A stretch of 64,000 nucleotides of DNA from Gammaproteobacteria bacterium. GTDB taxonomy: Bacteria > Pseudomonadota > Gammaproteobacteria > UBA6186 > Azoamicaceae. The position numbers were made by a program, and so were the translations under genes. The stretch covers positions 248,001 through 312,000 of the forward strand of contig JAUIIV010000001.1 of the NCBI GenBank assembly GCA_030431675.1, read 5' to 3'. The notes under the pieces were generated by a model, which was not told the origin of the DNA, made no database searches, and was given only the letters and a program-made list of their open reading frames with translations. Position 1 is the first letter of the stretch. The number at the start of each line of letters is the position of its first letter. Positions 7,546 to 17,867 of this stretch are shown in pieces.

Positions 7546-8982
7546 TTATGCTGTATCTACAGTTACAATTTTCAATGAATTTGCGCTAACACTAGCGCCC
7601 ATTAAGTCTCCACGAGTAATAATTACTCTCTCTCCTTGTTGTAAAATATTATGAGCTGCAAGTTCAGTAATGACCGCACGGATTACTTCCCAACGCTCAA
7701 AATCCCTAATATCAAAATCAATGGGATACACTCCTCTATACAAGGCCATCTTGCCACGAGCAAGTTTATTACTTGTTACACCATATATAGGTATTTCTGC
7801 ACAAGCCCGTGAAAGCAATAACGGTGTTAAGCCACTCTCAGTTAAAGCTACAATCGCACTGACATCTAAATGGTCGGATATATAGATAGCAGCCATAGCT
7901 ATTGCTTCATCTACGCGATTAAATTCTCGCTCCATCGTTTGAGATTGTACTAATCCACGTAAGCTTTGCCTCTCTGCTGCCAAACAGACTTCGGCCATAG
8001 CAGCAACTACTTGCACTGGATATTGACCACTAGCTGTCTCTGCAGACAACATCACAGCATCTGACCCCTCCAAAACAGCATTTGCAACATCCGTTACTTC
8101 CGCGCGCGTGGGAATGGTATTCGTTAACATAGATTCCATCATTTGGGTTGCAGTAATAACTGCTTTGTTCAGCAATCTACAATTTTCAATAATACGTTTT
8201 TGTACAGCAGGCAGCTCAGCAAAACCTAACTCAACTCCCAAATCTCCACGTGCTACCATAACAGCGTCTGCAGCATCGATTATACTAATTAAATCTTCCA
8301 CTGCCTCTACGCGCTCAATTTTTGCTATAATACCAGCCTTACTCCCCGCAGCTTGTAACAAATCACGCGCATAAGAAATATCTTCAGCAGCCCTAGGAAA
8401 CGAAACCGCAACATATTCTGCCTCATTTTCTGCAGCGAATTTAATATCTTGTTTATCCTTATCGGTCAAAGCTGCTGCAGATAATCCACCGCCTACTCTA
8501 TTCAATCCTTTGTTATCGGATAATGTACCGCCCAACTTCACCTGGCACACAATAGCCATATCTTCAATTTTAGTAACTTCAAACAATATACGGCCATCGT
8601 CCAAAAGCAATTGATCGCCTGGCTGTAGATCAGAGGCTAAAGTTTTATAATCAACTCCCACCCTTTTATTGTCTCCCATGTCATCTGGACAAGTAGGATC
8701 AATGACGATCTCATCTCCGGCCTGCAAGTGCACACTACCATCTATAAATTTTGCTATCCTAATCTTTGGACCTTGCAAATCTATTAAAATAGCTATTGCT
8801 AATTTTAATTCAGCAGCTAATTTTCTTACGTTATCTATTACTTGTTTATGTCGCTCCTTAGTGCCATGCGACATGTTAATTCTTACTATATTAACCCCTG
8901 CAAGTAGTAATTCTCTAAGAGTTGTCGGGCTTTCACTAGCCGGGCCTATAGTTGCAATAATCTTTGTGCGTCTAAGAGACAT
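7546..8982 (-). CDS. pyk: Pyruvate kinase
   Basis: This 478-residue enzyme makes pyruvate and ATP from phosphoenolpyruvate and ADP. Visible motifs are [13 protein letters not shown] at the N-terminus, [18 protein letters not shown], the signature [25 protein letters not shown] and [10 protein letters not shown], then the C-terminal regulatory domain ending VITRGD. Its start overlaps the pgk stop by 11 nt. It was likely retained for substrate-level ATP synthesis although a nucleotide importer is also present. Confidence 0.96.
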   Translation of the reverse strand: MSLRRTKIIATIGPASESPTTLRELLLAGVNIVRINMSHGTKERHKQVIDNVRKLAAELKLAIAILIDLQGPKIRIAKFIDGSVHLQAGDEIVIDPTCPDDMGDNKRVGVDYKTLASDLQPGDQLLLDDGRILFEVTKIEDMAIVCQVKLGGTLSDNKGLNRVGGGLSAAALTDKDKQDIKFAAENEAEYVAVSFPRAAEDISYARDLLQAAGSKAGIIAKIERVEAVEDLISIIDAADAVMVARGDLGVELGFAELPAVQKRIIENCRLLNKAVITATQMMESMLTNTIPTRAEVTDVANAVLEGSDAVMLSAETASGQYPVQVVAAMAEVCLAAERQSLRGLVQSQTMEREFNRVDEAIAMAAIYISDHLDVSAIVALTESGLTPLLLSRACAEIPIYGVTSNKLARGKMALYRGVYPIDFDIRDFERWEVIRAVITELAAHNILQQGERVIITRGDLMGASVSANSLKIVTVDTA

Positions 8983-10081
8983 ATTTCACCTTGCGAGTTA
9001 AAGCCTTTATACCTGGGAGCGTTTTATTCTCTATATATTCAAGAAATGCACCGCCACCAGTTGATATATAATCAATACTGTCTTGTACTTTTGCCACATC
9101 AATTGCCGCAATTGTATCACCACCACCCGCAACCGAATATGCATTACTCTCAGCTATATATTTAGCTGTTTCTATTGTACCTGTTGCATATAGTGGATTT
9201 TCGAATACGCCCATTGGGCCATTCCATAAAATGGTTTTTGCATTATTTACATGTTGTTTTATTTGTGAACAACTTTTTTCACCAATGTCCATAATTTTAT
9301 TACCATCCCATACTAAATCTAAAGGTAAAATTACTTTGTTTGCCATTGGCCCACTCATTATTTCATGGGCAACTGGCAACATGTCTCTTTCATATAATGA
9401 TTCTTTAATATCAACACCTTGCGCAGCTAAAAAAGTATTAGCCATGCCACCGCCGATTATCAACTTATCAACGACATGCAAAAGACTAGTAAGCACTTGT
9501 ATCTTTGAAGAAACTTTTGCCCCTCCTACGATAGCCACCAAAGGCCTCTTAGGAGAATGCATCACTCGATTTAGATTATCTACTTCAGTTGCTAGTAACA
9601 AACCAGCAACCGCTAACGGCGCATGCTCTGCAACACCTACTGTTGAAGCATGGGCACGATGTGCACTCCCAAAGGCGTCCATAACAAATATATCACAAAG
9701 GTCTGCAAGCTTATTTGCCAGTCCCACATCATCACTAATTTCACCAGGGAAAAATCTCATATTTTCATACAACACTATTTTGTGCAAAGTTCTTTCTAGG
9801 CCTTCACTAAAATATACCGATGTATCTAATAGCTCCTGAAGCACTGGCACTATATTACGTAGGGAGTATTCCTCTTCAATACCATTTGGTCTTCCCAAAT
9901 GTGACACGAGACAAACTTGCTTAGCCTGGGCAAGCGCGAGCTTGATAGTCGGCAAAGCTGCTCTAATGCGTGCACTATTGGTAATTCTTCCATTCACAAT
10001 AGGCACATTAAAATCTTCACGAATTAATAGCCGTTTATTTTGTAAGTCTATATCGCGTATTGTTAAGAAATCTAAGGCCAT
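8972..10081 (-). CDS. pgk: Phosphoglycerate kinase
   Basis: This 369-residue enzyme transfers phosphate from 1,3-bisphosphoglycerate to ADP. Motifs are LIREDFNVPI, SHLGRPNG, LYENMRFFPGE, FVMDAFGSAHRAHAS, IVGGAKVSSK, WNGPMGVFE and the C-terminal GGGDTIAAI and STGGGAFLEY. I chose the ATG at 10081 because homologues start with this short leader; a start 60 nt upstream would overlap the gap gene. It is slightly shorter than the usual 385-395 residues. It starts 6 nt after the gap stop. Confidence 0.95.
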   Translation of the reverse strand: MALDFLTIRDIDLQNKRLLIREDFNVPIVNGRITNSARIRAALPTIKLALAQAKQVCLVSHLGRPNGIEEEYSLRNIVPVLQELLDTSVYFSEGLERTLHKIVLYENMRFFPGEISDDVGLANKLADLCDIFVMDAFGSAHRAHASTVGVAEHAPLAVAGLLLATEVDNLNRVMHSPKRPLVAIVGGAKVSSKIQVLTSLLHVVDKLIIGGGMANTFLAAQGVDIKESLYERDMLPVAHEIMSGPMANKVILPLDLVWDGNKIMDIGEKSCSQIKQHVNNAKTILWNGPMGVFENPLYATGTIETAKYIAESNAYSVAGGGDTIAAIDVAKVQDSIDYISTGGGAFLEYIENKTLPGIKALTRKVKYVS

Positions 10082-10086
10082 ACATA

Positions 10087-11094
10087 CTATGCCCGCATCA
10101 TGGTAAAACCAGTATCTAACATACGGTTTGAAAAACCCCATTCATTATCGTACCAAGCCAAAACTTTCACTACATCACCTAAAACTTTTGTTTGACTTAA
10201 ATCAAAGATACAAGAAGATGGATTATGATTAAAATCACTCGATACCAATGGTAATTCATTGACCTGTGCGATTTCCTTTAATTCTTCTGCTACTGATCTG
10301 GTTAAAATCTTGTTTACCTCAGCAACAGTTGTGGTGCGCAAAGCCTTAAATGTGAAATCAACTACAGATACATTTAACGTAGGGACACGCATAGCAAAGC
10401 CATCAAGCTTTTGATCTAACTCTGGCAATACTAACCCAATAGCTGCGGCAGCTCCGGTTTTAGTGGGAATCATCGAATGAGCAGCAGCACGTGCTCTATG
10501 TAAATCCTGATGATACACATCAACTAAAGCTTGATCATTAGTATAAGCGTGTATAGTGGTCATAAGACCATTCTCTATACCTACACTGTTATTCATCACC
10601 TTTGCTAATGGTGCAAGACAATTAGTTGTACAAGATGCATTAGAAACTATCTTATGATCTCGAGTTAATACATTATGATTTACCCCATATACTACAGTGG
10701 CATCTACATTAGGTCCTGCAGGGGCAGAAATTAAAACCTTTTTTGCCCCAGCTGTTAAATGCTGTGCAGCCTTTTCACTGCTAGCAAATAATCCTGTACA
10801 TTCAAAGACTAAATCTATACCCAAACTTTTCCAAGGTAAATTTTTTGGCTCACGCTCTTTTAGAACAACTATTTTGTGTCCATCAATGACAAGGTCTTCA
10901 CCATTAGTAGTCACTTCAGCTGGAAAAATCCCATGCGTTGTATCATATTTTGTTAAATGAGCATTAGCAAAAGAATCACCCAGGTCATTAATTGCTACTA
11001 TATTAAAGTCCTTTGATCTTTTACTTTCATATAAAGCCCTTAAGATATTTCTACCAATTCTACCATAACCGTTGATTGCTACTGATATAGACAT
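10087..11094 (-). CDS. gap: Glyceraldehyde-3-phosphate dehydrogenase
   Basis: This 335-residue NAD-dependent enzyme oxidises glyceraldehyde-3-phosphate. It opens with [16 protein letters not shown] (Rossmann glycine motif) and has the catalytic Cys in [22 protein letters not shown] follows, with the phosphate-binding [14 protein letters not shown] and the C-terminal [11 protein letters not shown]. It lies 3 nt after tkt and 5 nt before pgk in the same operon. Confidence 0.97.
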   Translation of the reverse strand: MSISVAINGYGRIGRNILRALYESKRSKDFNIVAINDLGDSFANAHLTKYDTTHGIFPAEVTTNGEDLVIDGHKIVVLKEREPKNLPWKSLGIDLVFECTGLFASSEKAAQHLTAGAKKVLISAPAGPNVDATVVYGVNHNVLTRDHKIVSNASCTTNCLAPLAKVMNNSVGIENGLMTTIHAYTNDQALVDVYHQDLHRARAAAHSMIPTKTGAAAAIGLVLPELDQKLDGFAMRVPTLNVSVVDFTFKALRTTTVAEVNKILTRSVAEELKEIAQVNELPLVSSDFNHNPSSCIFDLSQTKVLGDVVKVLAWYDNEWGFSNRMLDTGFTMMRA

Positions 11095-11097
11095 TAT

Positions 11098-13107
11098 TTA
11101 ATCTCCATTTACTGTAATAGTCTGACGGACCATATTAATCACTTGTTCTTTAGTTATACCAAAATAATTGTATAAGTCGCTGCCTGGAGCTGACTCTCCA
11201 TAACTACTTATTCCCAATACTTTACCTCGCCCACCAACAAACTGATGCCAGTAGTCAGGCACCCCAGCCTCTACCGCAACACGTGCTTGTACGGTGTCTG
11301 GCAACACTTCAGCTCTATATGCTGCATCTTGTTGCAAAAACAAATCTGGGCATGGCATAGATACTACTCTGATCTGCATCCCATCTCGTGCAAGATGATC
11401 AGCGGCTGCTAAAGCAATTTCTACTTCTGAACCAGTTGCAATAATTATTGCCTTAGGATAACTAGAACAATCCTGGATAATATAACCACCACGAGAGATA
11501 TTTTTTAGCATATCCTGTGATCTTTTGTAGGCGGGTAACTTTTGTCTAGAAAGAGCCAAGCATGTAGGACCAGATTCTCGCTCAATTGCAAGTTTCCATG
11601 CCACAACCGTCTCAGTAGCATCGCACGGCCTCCATACTGAAACATTTGGGGTAATTCGCAACATGCACAAGTGCTCTATAGGCTGATGAGTTGGACCATC
11701 TTCACCTAAGCCGATGGAGTCATGACTTAACACATAAATAACCCTTTGCTTCATTAAAGCACTCATACGTATAGCGTTACGCGCGTAATCTGCAAATACT
11801 AAAAAAGTACCGCCATAGGGTATAAACCCACCATGTAACGCAAAGCCATTCATGATAGCTGCCATGCCAAATTCACGCACTCCGTAGTGTATATAATTGC
11901 CATCCATATTTTCTGGCGTAATAGAAACGGACTTGTTAGCAAACGTTAGATTAGAGTGTGATAAATCTGCTGAACCACCGATAAGCTCTGGTAATTTATC
12001 TACAAGTACATTTAAAACTTGCTGAGAAGCCTTACGAGTAGCTACTGCCTGCAAGTGCTCTTGCGTATTAATTAACAAATCATCTATGACATCATTCCAG
12101 CTTGCTGGTAATTTTTTATCTATTCTGCGCTTTAATTCCGCTGACAAATCAGGATAATCAATTTGATATTTATCCCATATCTTCTGCCAAGATGCCTCTG
12201 CTTCTACCCCTTGACTATGCGCATTCCAATCAGAGTAGACCTCTTCGGGGATCTCAAAATCTTTAAATTCCCAATCTAAATTTTGTCTAGTAGCTTGTAT
12301 CTCTTCATCACCTAATGGTGCACCGTGTGACTTTTCTGAACCCTTCAAATTAGGGGAGCCAAAGCCTATTGCAGTCTTGCAACAAATTAGTACTGGGCTA
12401 TCGGTACAGCTATGAGCTTGTTTAATTGCAGCATGCACTGCTCCTGAATCATGACCATCTACATTAGTTATAACTTTCCAACCATACGCTTCAAATCTTT
12501 TTGGGGTATTGTCAGCAAACCAATTTGCAACTGAGCCATCTATGGAAATGCCATTGTCATCCCAAAAAACAATAAGTTTATTTAATCCCATTAAGCCAGC
12601 AATGGAAGCTGCTTCATGAGACACCCCTTCCATCAGACAGCCATCGCCAACAAAACAATATGTACGGTGGTCAACAACTGCACAATCATCCCGATTATAC
12701 TTTTGAGCCAATAACTTCTCCGCTAAGGCCATGCCAGTTGCTGCAGATAAGCCCTGCCCTAACGGACCGGTAGTCGCTTCTACACCTTCTGTAATCCCAA
12801 CCTCAGGATGACCAGGAGTTTTAGAATGTAATTGCCTAAAATTCTTTAAGTCTTCTATTGATAAGTCATACCCTGTCAAATGCAATAAGCTATAGAGCAA
12901 CATTGATCCGTGACCATTAGATAAAATGAATCGATCTCGATTAAACCACTGGGGGTTTTTAGGATTGTGCTTTAAGAAATCATTCCATAAGACTTCAGCA
13001 ATATCAGCCATACCCATAGGCATACCTGGATGACCAGATTTAGCTTTCTGTACTGCGTCAATACTCAAGAATCGAAGCGCGTTAGCTAGCAAACGTCTAG
13101 ATGCCAT
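11098..13107 (-). CDS. tkt: Transketolase
   Basis: This 669-residue thiamine-diphosphate enzyme transfers two-carbon units in the pentose phosphate pathway. It has KSGHPGMPMG near the N-terminus and the TPP motif GDGCLMEGVSHEAASIAG near residue 155. Further on come GSEKSHGAPLG, IGGSADL, FGMAAIMNG, HDSIGLGEDGPTHQPIEH and the C-terminal ATGSEVEIAL. It heads the glycolytic gene run. The RpiA product (2.3-3.0 kb) supplies one of its substrates. Confidence 0.97.
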   Translation of the reverse strand: MASRRLLANALRFLSIDAVQKAKSGHPGMPMGMADIAEVLWNDFLKHNPKNPQWFNRDRFILSNGHGSMLLYSLLHLTGYDLSIEDLKNFRQLHSKTPGHPEVGITEGVEATTGPLGQGLSAATGMALAEKLLAQKYNRDDCAVVDHRTYCFVGDGCLMEGVSHEAASIAGLMGLNKLIVFWDDNGISIDGSVANWFADNTPKRFEAYGWKVITNVDGHDSGAVHAAIKQAHSCTDSPVLICCKTAIGFGSPNLKGSEKSHGAPLGDEEIQATRQNLDWEFKDFEIPEEVYSDWNAHSQGVEAEASWQKIWDKYQIDYPDLSAELKRRIDKKLPASWNDVIDDLLINTQEHLQAVATRKASQQVLNVLVDKLPELIGGSADLSHSNLTFANKSVSITPENMDGNYIHYGVREFGMAAIMNGFALHGGFIPYGGTFLVFADYARNAIRMSALMKQRVIYVLSHDSIGLGEDGPTHQPIEHLCMLRITPNVSVWRPCDATETVVAWKLAIERESGPTCLALSRQKLPAYKRSQDMLKNISRGGYIIQDCSSYPKAIIIATGSEVEIALAAADHLARDGMQIRVVSMPCPDLFLQQDAAYRAEVLPDTVQARVAVEAGVPDYWHQFVGGRGKVLGISSYGESAPGSDLYNYFGITKEQVINMVRQTITVNGD

Positions 13108-13160
13108 CTACCCTCTCTACTATCAAACTAACTTAAATATGTGGATTATACCGCTAAGAA

Positions 13161-13190
13161 TTGTATCAAAAAGCCGGTTACTAGTATAAT
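13161..13190 (+). promoter_or_regulatory. Promoter of the EamA-metK-rsmE-ruvX operon
   Basis: TTGTAT (13161-13166) and TATAAT (13185-13190) are 18 bp apart on the plus strand. Only 5 nt separate the -10 box from the ATG at 13196, so transcription should begin at or next to the start codon. There is no Shine-Dalgarno in that space, which suggests a leaderless mRNA. Confidence 0.6.
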
Positions 13191-13195
13191 TTGGA

Positions 13196-14110
13196 ATGCA
13201 AAAAATTTTAGCGAGTGTATTTTGGAAGGTTGCCTCCTGCGGTTGTTTCGCTGGGATTAATGTCTTGGTGCGGTATTTAACAGGTGGCTCACCTGTGCCT
13301 ATAGATACTCCCCTACCAATTTATACCATAATGTTTTTCCAAAACGTAATAGGCGTCATATTGCTGTCTATGTACATTAAGAAAGATACCTTTGTAGGGA
13401 CTACTCGTCCAGGCCTACATGCTGTTCGGATTATAACCGCTGCCTTAGGAATAGGAGTATGGTACTTAAGCTTAAGATACATACCAGTAACACAGGTAGT
13501 AGCAATAAGTTTTATTGCCCCCATCATTACTACTCTGCTTGCAGTAATTTTTCTAGGAGAAAATTTAGATTGGAAGCGTGCCCTAGCTATATTTTTAAGT
13601 ATTCTAGGAGGATTTCTGATAACTAGACCTGACCGCACTATCTTAGGAGATATAGATTATAACTGGTATATGTTACTACCGTTAATCGCAGCTTTTATAT
13701 TTTCTTTAGATAAAATGCTAACCCGCAAATTATTATTACTGCAGGAAAGCCCATTATCACTAGCTTTGTATCTTTTAACATTCATTGGCCCACTATGCCT
13801 ACTGCCTTGCATATATTATGGCTGGGTTACCCCTACAAGTTCACAGGTTCCATGGCTATTGCTACTGGGAGTACTAGGTGCTATGGCGCACTACACTTTT
13901 AATCGTGCTTATGCCTTAGCAGATATTACCTTTTTATTACCATTTGGTGCGGCCAAACTACTTTTATGCTCCATGCTAAGCTATACGGTCTTTCTTGAAA
14001 TCCCTCAGCAATTTGATATATGGCTTGGCATTACTATACTCACTCTTAGCACGGTTATTTTAACCACGCCTATTAGTTTTTCAACCAAAGCTCAGGTGGT
14101 TTACAAATGA
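13196..14110 (+). CDS. EamA/DMT family membrane transporter
   Basis: This 304-residue protein consists of about ten hydrophobic segments forming two EamA-like repeats. The end of the first repeat, [21 protein letters not shown] followed by [20 protein letters not shown], is the characteristic EamA pattern. Such proteins export or import small metabolites; the substrate cannot be read from sequence. It is first in an operon and overlaps metK by ATGA, hinting at a link to methionine or SAM, since some rickettsial EamA proteins carry SAM. That link is inference only. Confidence 0.82.
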   Translation: MQKILASVFWKVASCGCFAGINVLVRYLTGGSPVPIDTPLPIYTIMFFQNVIGVILLSMYIKKDTFVGTTRPGLHAVRIITAALGIGVWYLSLRYIPVTQVVAISFIAPIITTLLAVIFLGENLDWKRALAIFLSILGGFLITRPDRTILGDIDYNWYMLLPLIAAFIFSLDKMLTRKLLLLQESPLSLALYLLTFIGPLCLLPCIYYGWVTPTSSQVPWLLLLGVLGAMAHYTFNRAYALADITFLLPFGAAKLLLCSMLSYTVFLEIPQQFDIWLGITILTLSTVILTTPISFSTKAQVVYK

Positions 14111-15267
14111 GCAATGAATATTTGTTCACATCAGAATCTGTATCTGAGGGACATCCAGACAAAGTCGCAGATTACATATCTGATACAGTATTAGATCATA
14201 TTTTAGATCAAGACCCACAAGCACGTGTGGCTTGTGACACGTATATTAAAACAGGTTTTGTGTTAGTTGGTGGTGAAGTCACCACTAAAGCTATCATTGA
14301 TGTAGATAAGATTACACGTCAGGCGATAGAGAACATTGGCTATACAAATTCCGACATGGGCTTTGATGCAAAGTCGTGTGGTATTTTAACTGCTATTGGC
14401 GGCCAATCTCCTGATATTGCACAAGGGATAGATAATTCTAACCCCAAAGAGCAAGGTGCAGGTGATCAAGGTATAATGTTTGGATTTGCATGTAATGAGA
14501 CGCCCGAGCTTATGCCTGCCCCAATTATGTATGCCCATAAATTAATGTTGCGGCAGTCTGAGTTACGTAAAAACGGGGCTCTTCCGTGGTTGCGTCCAGA
14601 TGCAAAAAGCCAAGTTACATTAAGATACAATGGCTATACACCCACTGCAGCAGATTCAATAGTGATCTCTACCCAACATGACCCATCTATACATCACTCA
14701 GCAATTGAAGAGGCTGTAATAGAAAATATTATAAAGCCAACTATTCCTAAAGAATGGTTAAATAATACAAAATTTTTAGTTAACCCTACCGGGCGATTTG
14801 TGATAGGCGGGCCAATGGGCGATTGTGGGCTTACAGGCCGAAAAATAATCGTAGATACATATGGCGGAATGGGACATCATGGAGGAGGTTCATTTTCTGG
14901 TAAAGATCCAAGCAAAGTCGATAGATCTGCATCTTATGCTTGCCGTTATGTAGCAAAGAATATTGTAGCCGCTGGGCTTGCTGATAGATGTGAAATCCAA
15001 GTATCTTATGCAATTGGGGTACCAGAGCCAACGTCAATTTTTATTAATACTTTTGGAACTGCTAAAGAAAGTGATGACAAAATTTTACGCGCAGTAAGAA
15101 AAGTCTTTGACCTGCGGCCTCATGCAATAATAGAGATGTTAGGCTTGCTTCGCCCCATTTATGCTAAGACGGCAGCTTATGGACATTTTGGGCGTGAAAT
15201 ACCAGAATTTGCTTGGGAAAAAACCGACAAGGTAGAGAAATTAAAAAAAGCCATACATGATGCGTAA
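14107..15267 (+). CDS. metK: S-adenosylmethionine synthetase
   Basis: This 386-residue enzyme makes SAM from methionine and ATP. It has [20 protein letters not shown] at the start, [12 protein letters not shown] near 118, [15 protein letters not shown] near 222, the P-loop-like [17 protein letters not shown] and a C-terminal AYGHFGRE. It overlaps the EamA gene by 4 nt and rsmE by 11 nt. Its product feeds the many methyltransferases in this window (rsmE, rsmD, rsmJ, the MidA-type protein, BioC). No SAM riboswitch is visible upstream. Confidence 0.97.
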   Translation: MSNEYLFTSESVSEGHPDKVADYISDTVLDHILDQDPQARVACDTYIKTGFVLVGGEVTTKAIIDVDKITRQAIENIGYTNSDMGFDAKSCGILTAIGGQSPDIAQGIDNSNPKEQGAGDQGIMFGFACNETPELMPAPIMYAHKLMLRQSELRKNGALPWLRPDAKSQVTLRYNGYTPTAADSIVISTQHDPSIHHSAIEEAVIENIIKPTIPKEWLNNTKFLVNPTGRFVIGGPMGDCGLTGRKIIVDTYGGMGHHGGGSFSGKDPSKVDRSASYACRYVAKNIVAAGLADRCEIQVSYAIGVPEPTSIFINTFGTAKESDDKILRAVRKVFDLRPHAIIEMLGLLRPIYAKTAAYGHFGREIPEFAWEKTDKVEKLKKAIHDA

Positions 15268-15949
15268 ACACCGTTTCTTTGTTAAAGACTCTTTAGTTAC
15301 TGGCCAAAAAGTCACTCCTTCTAATGATATACAACACCAAATTAAACGTGTTTTAAGACTTCGCCCTGGAGATAATATATATCTTTTCAACAACTCTGGT
15401 TACGAATATAGTGGTGTACTTGAGGAAGATGGTATACTTATACAGTCACAAAGTGAAGAAGAAAAATCTAGGTTAAAGATTCATTTAGCTCAAGTAATTG
15501 GCAAAGGCACAAAAATGAATTTGGTTATCCAAAAGGCGACTGAACTTGGAGTAGAAAGCATAACCCCCCTATTCTCTAAGTATTCTATCAGTAAAGAAAC
15601 CAATAAACTTGATAATTGGCACAATGTTGCAGTCGCTTCCAGCTGTCAATGTTGGAGAAATACTGTACCGACAGTAAATCCTCCACTGCAAATACAAGAA
15701 TGGCTCAAACAAGATTTGTCTGGCACTAAACTATTATTTATACCAGGTGGTAAAAAAATAGAAAATATTGATATTAAGCCCACTGTAAATATACTCATCG
15801 GTCCTGAGGGTGGCTTTCACCAAACAGAAATAGATGCAGCCTATGCACAAGGATTTATAGCAGGAGGTCTAGGCCCAAGAATCTTACGCACTGAAACTGC
15901 CGGTATTGCAGCTATTGCTATCTTGCAGGCAGCTGCCGGAGATATGTGA
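15257..15949 (+). CDS. rsmE: 16S rRNA m3U1498 methyltransferase RsmE
   Basis: This 230-residue SPOUT-fold enzyme methylates U1498 of 16S rRNA. Motifs are [11 protein letters not shown] at the start, [33 protein letters not shown], the knot motif [10 protein letters not shown] and [17 protein letters not shown]. The ATG at 15257 or 15260 is possible. It overlaps metK by 11 nt and ruvX by 4 nt, all one operon. Confidence 0.94.
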   Translation: MMRKHRFFVKDSLVTGQKVTPSNDIQHQIKRVLRLRPGDNIYLFNNSGYEYSGVLEEDGILIQSQSEEEKSRLKIHLAQVIGKGTKMNLVIQKATELGVESITPLFSKYSISKETNKLDNWHNVAVASSCQCWRNTVPTVNPPLQIQEWLKQDLSGTKLLFIPGGKKIENIDIKPTVNILIGPEGGFHQTEIDAAYAQGFIAGGLGPRILRTETAGIAAIAILQAAAGDM

Positions 15950-16332
15950 TGGTTCTAGGATTTGACTTTGGAATGAAACACATCGGAGTTGCTACTGGAC
16001 AAGAAATTACCAAAACGGCATCCCCTTTAAAAAGCTTGCAAGCTAAAGATGGCATTCCAGACTGGGATGAAGTTGCTAATTTAATAAAAGAGTGGGCTCC
16101 AAAAGCTTTAATCGTCGGCAACCCAATTAATATGGACGGCACAACCCAAGAAATTACTAATTGTGCTAAAAGATTTGCTGGTAGATTAAAACATAAGTTT
16201 AAGATACCAGTACATATGGTTGATGAGCGTTTGACCACCTGGGAAGCTAAGCAACGTTTAACAGACGTTAATATAGCAAAATATAATGCAGAGGCTGCAG
16301 CTATTATTACTGAGCAATGGCTAAACCTTTAA
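15946..16332 (+). CDS. ruvX: Holliday junction resolvase-like / pre-16S rRNA nuclease YqgF
   Basis: This 128-residue RNase H-fold protein processes the 5' end of pre-16S rRNA (YqgF). It has LGFDFGMKHIGVA at the N-terminus with the first acidic residue, ALIVGNPINMDG in the middle and VHMVDERLTTWEA near residue 87. It starts at GTG 15946 or ATG 15949, with GGAG a few bases upstream. It overlaps rsmE on the same strand and, tail to tail, dapE by 12 nt. Confidence 0.92.
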   Translation: MMVLGFDFGMKHIGVATGQEITKTASPLKSLQAKDGIPDWDEVANLIKEWAPKALIVGNPINMDGTTQEITNCAKRFAGRLKHKFKIPVHMVDERLTTWEAKQRLTDVNIAKYNAEAAAIITEQWLNL

Positions 16333-17502
16333 GTGCGAATCTATATTCTTATCATCAACACGTATTAAAGTTTTTTCTAATATAGACTCATATATTTGTG
16401 TCAAACCTTCTAAGTCCTCCACTTTGATATGCTCATTTATTGCATGAATTGTTGCATTACATGGTCCAATTTCTACAACATGGGTGCCTGTTGGCGCTAA
16501 GAATCTTCCATCAGATGTGCCACCATCTGTAGAAGTTGTAGGTTCTATATTCATAACTTCTCTAATAGCACTAATGCATGTATTAAGAAAGACTCCAGTT
16601 TTTGTCAAAAATGGATAATCTGGATCACTCCAAATAAATTCATAACGCACGTTATATTTATTTAATATACTAGCCATTTTATTTTTTATTTGTTGAGCAT
16701 CTATTTCTGTAGAATAGCGAAAATTAAACTGATACTCCATATGACCAGGCACAACATTATCAGCACCAGTGCCACCTTGTATATTAGAAATTTGAAATGT
16801 TGTTGGGGGAAAATCATCATTACCCTCATCCCAAATTGTATTACTCAACTCATCAATAATCGCGCCTGATTTATGGATAGGATTTTCTGCATTATGTGGG
16901 TATGCTACATGCCCTTGCACACCTTTAATGATTAGCTTGCCAGTAATAGAACCACGGCGACCATGCTTAATTGTATCTCCTACAATAAGATCACTACTAG
17001 GCTCACCTACTATACACGCATCAATATGTATATCATTTTCTTTTAGATACTCTACGATTTTAATTGTTCCATCTGTAGCTTCGCCTTCTTCATCACTAGT
17101 AATAATAAACGCTATAGAATCATGATGATCTGGATGACGCGCAACAAAGCGTTCCACAGCTGTTACCATAGCTGCAATACCAGCCTTCATATCAGCAACA
17201 CCCCTACCAATTAAATAGCCATCTCTCTGCACCAAAGTGAATGGATCTGAATCCCAATCTTCTAAATCGCCTACCGGTACAACATCTGTATGTCCAACAA
17301 AAGCCAAAATCGGGTGCTCTGTACCACGTACAGCCCATAAATTACTCACCTTACCAGATGGAATGTAGGTACACTTAAAGCCCGATTGCTCCAAACGTTT
17401 AGCCAGCATCTCCTGACAACCTTGATCCTTTGGTGTAACTGACGCACGCCCCACCAAATCAGCCAAGAGGTCAATTGTTGGAACTAAATCTATACCTTTC
17501 AT
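16321..17502 (-). CDS. dapE: Succinyl-diaminopimelate desuccinylase
   Basis: This 393-residue M20-family zinc peptidase-like enzyme makes LL-diaminopimelate for lysine and peptidoglycan. Motifs are RASVTPKDQGCQ, FVGHTDVVPVGD with the first zinc ligands, GRGVADMKAGIAAM, IITSDEEGEATDGT with the catalytic glutamates and STDGGTSDGRF. An AGGATAACTT ribosome-binding site precedes the ATG. Its presence implies a DAP-containing cell wall. Confidence 0.94.
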   Translation of the reverse strand: MKGIDLVPTIDLLADLVGRASVTPKDQGCQEMLAKRLEQSGFKCTYIPSGKVSNLWAVRGTEHPILAFVGHTDVVPVGDLEDWDSDPFTLVQRDGYLIGRGVADMKAGIAAMVTAVERFVARHPDHHDSIAFIITSDEEGEATDGTIKIVEYLKENDIHIDACIVGEPSSDLIVGDTIKHGRRGSITGKLIIKGVQGHVAYPHNAENPIHKSGAIIDELSNTIWDEGNDDFPPTTFQISNIQGGTGADNVVPGHMEYQFNFRYSTEIDAQQIKNKMASILNKYNVRYEFIWSDPDYPFLTKTGVFLNTCISAIREVMNIEPTTSTDGGTSDGRFLAPTGTHVVEIGPCNATIHAINEHIKVEDLEGLTQIYESILEKTLIRVDDKNIDSHLKV

Positions 17503-17535
17503 AAGTTATCCTACTGGTGTTAATCATGCAACTGG

Positions 17536-17563
17536 TTTACTATTGCCAAAAACCATGTATAAT
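17536..17563 (+). promoter_or_regulatory. Promoter of the 98-residue protein gene
   Basis: TTTACT (17536-17541) and a perfect TATAAT preceded by TG (17558-17563) are 16 bp apart. Seven nt separate the -10 from the ATG at 17571, so the mRNA is probably leaderless. No ribosome-binding site is present. Confidence 0.55.
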
Positions 17564-17570
17564 ATCACCC

Positions 17571-17867
17571 ATGGGAAAAAAGAGAAAAAGACCTAAAATT
17601 CACCCTTCCTTAAAAGCCAGGCTAATCGCGGTGCGCGCAGCATTTGCAGACGAGCGCTTTATAAACCATAGGGGTAATTATAGCAAACCCCCAGAAAATG
17701 CTGATGTGGAGGCGCGTAAACCTGTGCAAACAAAACATTGGCGTGACGCATTAAAAGATGACGATGGTGAAACAGGCTCTGATGGTAGTGACAGTAGCGG
17801 CACTATCAAAGGATTCCGTGGCAAAGATACCGTTCATGCAATGCGCAAATTAAGTCGAGGTCGATAG
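17571..17867 (+). CDS. Small basic hypothetical protein (98 aa)
   Basis: I do not recognise this protein. From the ATG at 17571 it begins with a lysine/arginine-rich stretch (MGKKRKRPKIHPSLKARL), has a polar middle, then an acidic low-complexity run (DDDGETGSDGSDSSG) and a basic tail ending LSRGR. Nothing suggests a membrane segment or signal peptide. The charge pattern could suit nucleic-acid binding. A longer start at 17517 would run through the promoter. Its stop is immediately next to the kdpD stop on the other strand. Codon use resembles its neighbours. Confidence 0.6.
   Translation: MGKKRKRPKIHPSLKARLIAVRAAFADERFINHRGNYSKPPENADVEARKPVQTKHWRDALKDDDGETGSDGSDSSGTIKGFRGKDTVHAMRKLSRGR

Noticed and set aside
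9231-9839. 202-residue plus-strand open frame
   Set aside because: It is antisense to pgk, with no ribosome-binding site and a composition typical of reversed coding sequence.
14050-14106. SAM riboswitch ahead of metK
   Set aside because: metK overlaps the EamA gene by 4 nt, leaving no leader for a riboswitch, and no SAM-box sequence is visible.
17571-17867. Degraded kdpE after kdpD
   Set aside because: The adjacent gene is on the opposite strand and encodes a short basic protein with no receiver or DNA-binding motif.
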